A DNA stretch of 64,000 nt from Jannaschia maritima. GTDB lineage: Bacteria > Pseudomonadota > Alphaproteobacteria > Rhodobacterales > Rhodobacteraceae. The notes beneath the pieces are model-generated. The model worked only from the letters and a program-made list of their open reading frames with translations. It was not told the origin of the DNA and made no database searches. A program made the position numbers and the translations under genes. Each line of letters starts with the position of its first letter. Position 1 is the stretch's first letter. Positions 60,426 through 64,000 of the stretch are shown here, in pieces. The stretch lies in the NCBI RefSeq assembly GCF_030973515.1, contig NZ_JARGZA010000007.1, positions 150,875 through 214,874 of the forward strand. Reading direction: 5' to 3'.

Positions 60426-62453
60426 CTACTCGGTCGTCGAAGGTCGGGGCCCGACGCCCACGCCGGGCAGCGAAACGGCGTGGAGGGCGTCGCCGCGGCG
60501 GATGGCCAGCGCCATCCGGGCCCGCCCCGCCCGGGCGGCCTCGGCGACGACGCGGGGCAGGGACAGGCGATCCGTCAGGCGCAGGTCGCCCGCGACCCGT
60601 CCGTGCACGACGTCGCCGGGCGCCACCAGGCCGCGCAGGCGCGACGGCACATGGGTGACGCGCGTGACCCAGACGCCGTCGTCGCGCCGCGTCTCGAAGG
60701 CCAACCCGTTCATCAGCATCGTTCGCTGACGGACCGGCAGGGTCAGGACGCGCGCCGTCCGGGCCCCATTCGGGCGGACGACCGTCACCGCGAGGGCGAC
60801 GGTCCCGTCCGGACCGGGCCGGGCCGCGGCGCGCGCGGCGGCGTCGAAGGCGGCGCGGTCCGGCGCGGGTCGCCCCGCCACCGCCACGACGCGGGTGCCG
60901 CCGCCGGGGCCGAGCCCCAGGTTCGGCGGCAGGATTGCCTGCCAACCCGTCAGCATGCCGTCCACCCGCGGCACGACCGGAACGGCCGGCGCCGCCCGGA
61001 CCATTGCGGGGATGGAACCCGCCGGCCCATCCGGTCGGCCCGGCGCGACGGGGCGAACCGCGCTCGGACGGACGGTCCCGTGCAGCGACGCAACGCGGAC
61101 GGGAACCGGTTCGGTCACGACGGCGGGCCTTGCGAAGACGGTCCCGGGCCGCGGCGCGGCGGACGGCGGCGGCGGCGCGCCGAACCCGTCCGTCACCCCC
61201 GCGGCGCGCAGGGGGACGGGTCGGACGGCCGACGGCGACCGGGCCGGGACCGCGCGCGGGGAGGGCGGCGCGGACGACGCACGGGGCGGGGCCGGCGCCG
61301 TGGCCCCGCCGCGCAGGCCGATCTCCGGCGCGGTGGGCTCCACCGCGTCCGCCGGCGCCAGGTCGCGGCGGACCTGCACCACCGTCGCCATCGCGGGGTC
61401 GGGGGACGGCGCGGCGCGCAGGGCGCCCGGTGCCGCGACGTCGCCGGACGCGCCGACCTGCCAGGCCAGGCCCGCCCCGACCGCCAGGACGGGAACCAGC
61501 GCCAGGCCGGCCAGGCGACCCACGCGGCGGGGCCGCGGCACGGGGGCGTCCAGCGCCGAGAGCCAGTCCGCCGCCCGCCGGGGCCGGTCCGCCGGCTCCA
61601 GCGCCAACGCCCGATCCAGCAGCCGCAGCAGGGCCGCGTCGTGCCCCGGCACCCGCCCCGCCAGCGGGCGCAGGGGATCGGGGCGGCCGGCGGCGACGGC
61701 GTCCAGCCGGTCCTCCGCCCCGGCGGGAAGGGTACCGCCGATCAGGTGGTGCAGCGTCGCCGCCAGGCCGTACAGGTCGCCCGTGGGATCCTGCCGCGCC
61801 GCCGCGCGATAGAACTCGGGCGGGCTGTAGCCGTCCTTGACGGCCCGCATCGCGTCGCCCGCGCCGCCGGGGGCGTGGACGTGGCGGGCCGCGCCGAAGT
61901 CGATCAGCACGGGGCGGCCGTCGCCGTCCACCAGCACGTTGTCGGGGGCCACGTCCCGGTGCAGCATGCCGTGCGCGTGAACATGCGACAGCGCATCGAG
62001 CAGGCCGCGCACCACCCGGAGGGTCCAGTCGGGATCCACGGGCGCGCCCGCGTCGATCAGATCCTGAAGGTCGGTCCCGCCCACATGGTCCATCGCCATA
62101 TAGGCCGTGCCGTTCCCCTCGAAGGCCTGATGGACCCCGACGATGCCGGGATGGCGCAGCCGGGCCAGGTGGCGCGCCTCCGCGAGGAACAGCGACGCGA
62201 TGCGCTCCAGCGTGGCGGCGTGGCGGTCGTCGCGCGGGACGACCCGTCCGTTCGCGCGGCGGCACAGGGCCGCGGGAAAGCATTCCTTTACGACGACGCG
62301 GCGGTCCAGGCCGTCCCGCGCCGCATAGGTGATGCCGAACCCCCCCGCGGCGAGGAACCCTTCGACGGCGAACGATCCGCCCGCCAGAACGGTCCCCGCG
62401 GGCAGCGCGAAGGCCCTGCCGGTCCCGTCCGTGTCGCTGCGCGCGTGGTCCAC
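60426..62453 (-). CDS. Membrane Ser/Thr protein kinase with periplasmic PDZ-like domain (PpkA-type)
   Basis: A 675-residue kinase. The catalytic domain (about residues 20-285) shows LAAGGFGITYAARD, Lys in VVVKECFP, HRDVAPDN, DFGAARH and KDGYSPPEFY. One membrane helix (LAGLALVPVLAVGAGLAWQV, about 313-332) leads to an Ala/Pro-rich linker and a C-terminal PDZ-like region (about 480-650, LTGWQAILPPNLGLGPGGG ... GVWVTRVTHVPSRLRGLVAPGDVVHGRVAGDL). GTG 62453 has GGGAGGGG upstream and is chosen over a TTG at 62513. Domain order fits a transmembrane sensor kinase of a type VI secretion regulon. Confidence 0.85.
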   Translation of the reverse strand: MDHARSDTDGTGRAFALPAGTVLAGGSFAVEGFLAAGGFGITYAARDGLDRRVVVKECFPAALCRRANGRVVPRDDRHAATLERIASLFLAEARHLARLRHPGIVGVHQAFEGNGTAYMAMDHVGGTDLQDLIDAGAPVDPDWTLRVVRGLLDALSHVHAHGMLHRDVAPDNVLVDGDGRPVLIDFGAARHVHAPGGAGDAMRAVKDGYSPPEFYRAAARQDPTGDLYGLAATLHHLIGGTLPAGAEDRLDAVAAGRPDPLRPLAGRVPGHDAALLRLLDRALALEPADRPRRAADWLSALDAPVPRPRRVGRLAGLALVPVLAVGAGLAWQVGASGDVAAPGALRAAPSPDPAMATVVQVRRDLAPADAVEPTAPEIGLRGGATAPAPPRASSAPPSPRAVPARSPSAVRPVPLRAAGVTDGFGAPPPPSAAPRPGTVFARPAVVTEPVPVRVASLHGTVRPSAVRPVAPGRPDGPAGSIPAMVRAAPAVPVVPRVDGMLTGWQAILPPNLGLGPGGGTRVVAVAGRPAPDRAAFDAAARAAARPGPDGTVALAVTVVRPNGARTARVLTLPVRQRTMLMNGLAFETRRDDGVWVTRVTHVPSRLRGLVAPGDVVHGRVAGDLRLTDRLSLPRVVAEAARAGRARMALAIRRGDALHAVSLPGVGVGPRPSTTE

Positions 62454-62650
62454 CGGCAGACCCCTCCCCCCGGTCGTCGGAAACGGTTCTAACCGAAAGG
62501 TGACGATTCTCAAGAACCCGCGTTAACGTTTCCGCCGCGTGGGTGCCGTGCCGCCGATGCGGGGCGGGCACCGGATCGGCGCGGACGCGTTAACCGCGGC
62601 GCGCGATGGACCCCGCCCGCGCTTGCCACCCCGCGGGCCCGACCGCTAAG

Positions 62651-63253
62651 ATGCGCCCCGCACCGAGGGAGGCCGCCATCGACGTCGAGGACAAGACCCG
62701 CCCCCCCGTCGACGCGCTGCGATACCGGATGCCGCGGGACCTGTACGCGGCACTGCCCGAACTGGCCGAACTGACGCAGCACCGCCCCCGGGGGGAGGAG
62801 GACGCGCAGGCCTATCTGGCGCGGCTCCGGTCCAGCACCACCCCGGAGGACGCGGTCACCTTCACCGCCTTCGCCGCCGTGCCGCACATGGCGATTTGGT
62901 GGGGCTACGAATCGCTGCGCGAGCTTCCGCAGGCGGTGGGTCCGCGCGACCGCGACCTGATGGGGCTCGTCGCGGCCTGGACGTCCACCCCGACCGACGA
63001 CCTGCGCCACCGCACGATGCAGCGCGCCTTGTTCGCCCCCGCCCGCAGCCCCGCCGTGATGCTGGGCCTCGCGGTGGGCTGGTCGGGCGGATCGATCGCG
63101 CCGATGGACACCGCGCCCGTGCCGCCCGCGCGCGCGCCCCGATCGATCGCGTCGGCGATCCTGTCCGCGCTGGCCCGCGCGCCGTCGGGCCGGCGGTCCG
63201 TCCACCTGGCGGGCGTCATCGCCGTGGCCGAGACGATCTGCCGGGGCGCCTGA
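62651..63253 (+). CDS. DUF6931-like protein
   Basis: A 200-residue all-helical protein found next to FHA/type VI genes in this group. Recognisable parts: AYLARLRSSTTPEDAVTFTAFAAVPHMAIWWGYESLRELP, DRDLMGLVAAWTSTPTDDLRHRTMQRALF, SPAVMLGLAVGWSGGSIAP and SGRRSVHLAGVIAVAETICRGA. It resembles proteins called DUF6931, without a known function. Divergent from the kinase; the ATG at 62651 is chosen for lack of better signals, while 62606 is possible. The 200-bp promoter gap has two GTTAAC half-sites. Confidence 0.55.
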   Translation: MRPAPREAAIDVEDKTRPPVDALRYRMPRDLYAALPELAELTQHRPRGEEDAQAYLARLRSSTTPEDAVTFTAFAAVPHMAIWWGYESLRELPQAVGPRDRDLMGLVAAWTSTPTDDLRHRTMQRALFAPARSPAVMLGLAVGWSGGSIAPMDTAPVPPARAPRSIASAILSALARAPSGRRSVHLAGVIAVAETICRGA

Positions 63254-63256
63254 GCC

Positions 63257-64000
63257 ATGGCGTTGGAGCTGCACCTGGACAACGTCGACCGCCTGCCCGA
63301 CGGCGGGCCCGTCGCGGTGCCGCTCGACGCGGGGCGCGACATCCAGGTCGGACGCGGCGCGGCGATGGACTGGCAGCTGCCCGACCCCACGCGCCACCTG
63401 TCGAGCCACCATTTCGACGTCAGCTTCCGGGACGGGGCGCACTGGCTGATCGACGTGTCCACCAACGGCACGTTTCTGCTGGGCCGTCCCTACCGGCTGG
63501 ACGAGCCGCACCGCCTGCAGCCCGGCGACCGGTTCCAGGCCGGGCCCTATATCCTGGCCTGCCGGCAGGTCGCGGCGGTGCCCGCCCCGGATGCGCCGGG
63601 CGGCGACGGATTGCGGGACGCCTGGCCCGTCGACGACGACCCTTGGGCGGTGGGCGCCCCCCCCCCGCGGGTCCCGGCGCCCCCCGTGCCCGGACCCGTC
63701 CCGCCCCCGATCCCCGCGCCCTGGCCCGCGCCGGACGACGATCCCGGCGTCGACCCGGAACTGCCGCCCCTGTCCGCCCTGCCGCGGCCCGACCCGTCGC
63801 TCGTCCTCCGCCCCCCGCCGGCGGAGGCACCCCCCCGCGCAGCACCCGCCCCCGACCCCGCCCCGCGTCCGCCCGCCGATCCCGATGCCGTGGTCGCCGC
63901 CTTCTGCGAGGGGGCGGGTCTGGACCCGGGCGAATACGGCGACGTCGATGCCCTCGCCCTGGCGCGCGAGGTCGGGGCGGCCCTGCGGGGCACGGTGGCG
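63257..64000 (+). CDS. tagH: TagH-like FHA protein of type VI secretion, truncated by window end
   Basis: Partial, 248 codons. An N-terminal FHA domain: LELHLDNVDRLPDGGPVAVPLDAGRDIQVGRGAAMDWQLPDPTRHLSSHHFDVSFRDGAHWLIDVSTNGTFLLG, with G-R, S-S-H-H and N-G. A 120-residue Pro-rich linker follows, then the beginning of the C-terminal TagH-type domain (VVAAFCEGAGLDPGEYGDVDALALAREVG). Such proteins recruit phosphorylated targets to activate type VI secretion. It starts 3 bp after the preceding stop, so they form one operon. Structural secretion genes should follow outside the window. Confidence 0.8.
   Translation, partial: MALELHLDNVDRLPDGGPVAVPLDAGRDIQVGRGAAMDWQLPDPTRHLSSHHFDVSFRDGAHWLIDVSTNGTFLLGRPYRLDEPHRLQPGDRFQAGPYILACRQVAAVPAPDAPGGDGLRDAWPVDDDPWAVGAPPPRVPAPPVPGPVPPPIPAPWPAPDDDPGVDPELPPLSALPRPDPSLVLRPPPAEAPPRAAPAPDPAPRPPADPDAVVAAFCEGAGLDPGEYGDVDALALAREVGAALRGTVA

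Noticed and set aside
58707..62492. A 1261-codon open frame on the plus strand opposite the kinase island
   Set aside because: Low-complexity Arg/Gly/Pro sequence lying antisense to PP2C, FHA and kinase genes that have clear motifs.
62518..62600. CtrA box in the kinase/DUF6931 divergent promoter
   Set aside because: Two GTTAAC sites are present but not with the 7-bp spacing of a full box.

Overview
The window is very GC-rich DNA (roughly 70 percent by eye) from an alphaproteobacterium, most likely a member of the Rhodobacteraceae/Roseobacter group. Signs are the TRAP transporter, the hisC-tyrA-extensin order, DUF484-xerC, a PstS/OmpA fusion, a VPLPA-CTERM protein, CtrA-type boxes and dense ATGA/GTGA gene overlaps. 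No tRNA, rRNA, CRISPR array, transposase or phage gene was seen. Most annotation rests on motif recognition, not on database searches.

Layout. 1-4.7 kb: edge of a GNAT gene, a GH20 hexosaminidase and a ROK kinase (amino-sugar salvage), a class I amidotransferase and an SDR. 5-8.1 kb: ybjN-proC-tRNA-binding protein-hydroxyacid dehydrogenase, then a ccdAB toxin-antitoxin pair whose toxin is cut short by an in-frame TAG. 8.1-12.9 kb: PPC-domain protein, aldehyde dehydrogenase, aldose epimerase, two small membrane proteins and a divergent TetR regulator. 13-21.2 kb: two minus-strand catabolic operons, one with aconitase X plus a 2-hydroxyacid dehydrogenase, the other with a Gfo/Idh/MocA oxidoreductase, a fucose-isomerase-like protein, a PfkB kinase and a di-haem peroxidase. 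21.2-24.7 kb: Sel1 protein, exopolysaccharide sugar transferase, and a TetR regulator divergent from a tautomerase and an SRPBCC protein.

24.7-30.2 kb: a split TRAP transporter locus with a periplasmic sorbosone-type dehydrogenase, a di-haem cytochrome c and two tiny membrane proteins inside it. 30.2-32.8 kb: a gap with a CtrA box and a DnaA-like box, then chromate resistance chrBA. 33-46.5 kb: a galactoside utilisation locus: ABC ATPase (opposite strand), binding protein and two permeases, GH36 alpha-galactosidase, KDGal kinase, KDPGal aldolase, lactonase and GH42 beta-galactosidase. Together they import galactosides, release galactose and carry out the lactonase and last two steps of the De Ley-Doudoroff route; galactose dehydrogenase and galactonate dehydratase are not in the window. 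The two permease genes are separated by about 0.9 kb holding a small membrane protein, a YjbR protein and an inverted repeat.

46.4-56.2 kb: housekeeping genes (extensin-like peptidase, tyrA, hisC, priA, lysE-type exporter, fructose-6-phosphate aldolase, DUF484, xerC) plus an alkaline phosphatase with a VPLPA-CTERM tail. 56.2-64 kb: a phospho-signalling island at the edge of a probable type VI secretion locus: PstS/OmpA fusion, degenerate P-loop GTPase-like protein, PP2C phosphatase, FHA protein, a membrane Ser/Thr kinase with a PDZ-like C-terminus, a DUF6931-like protein and TagH-type FHA protein running off the end. This island and the broken CcdB toxin are the most interesting parts.
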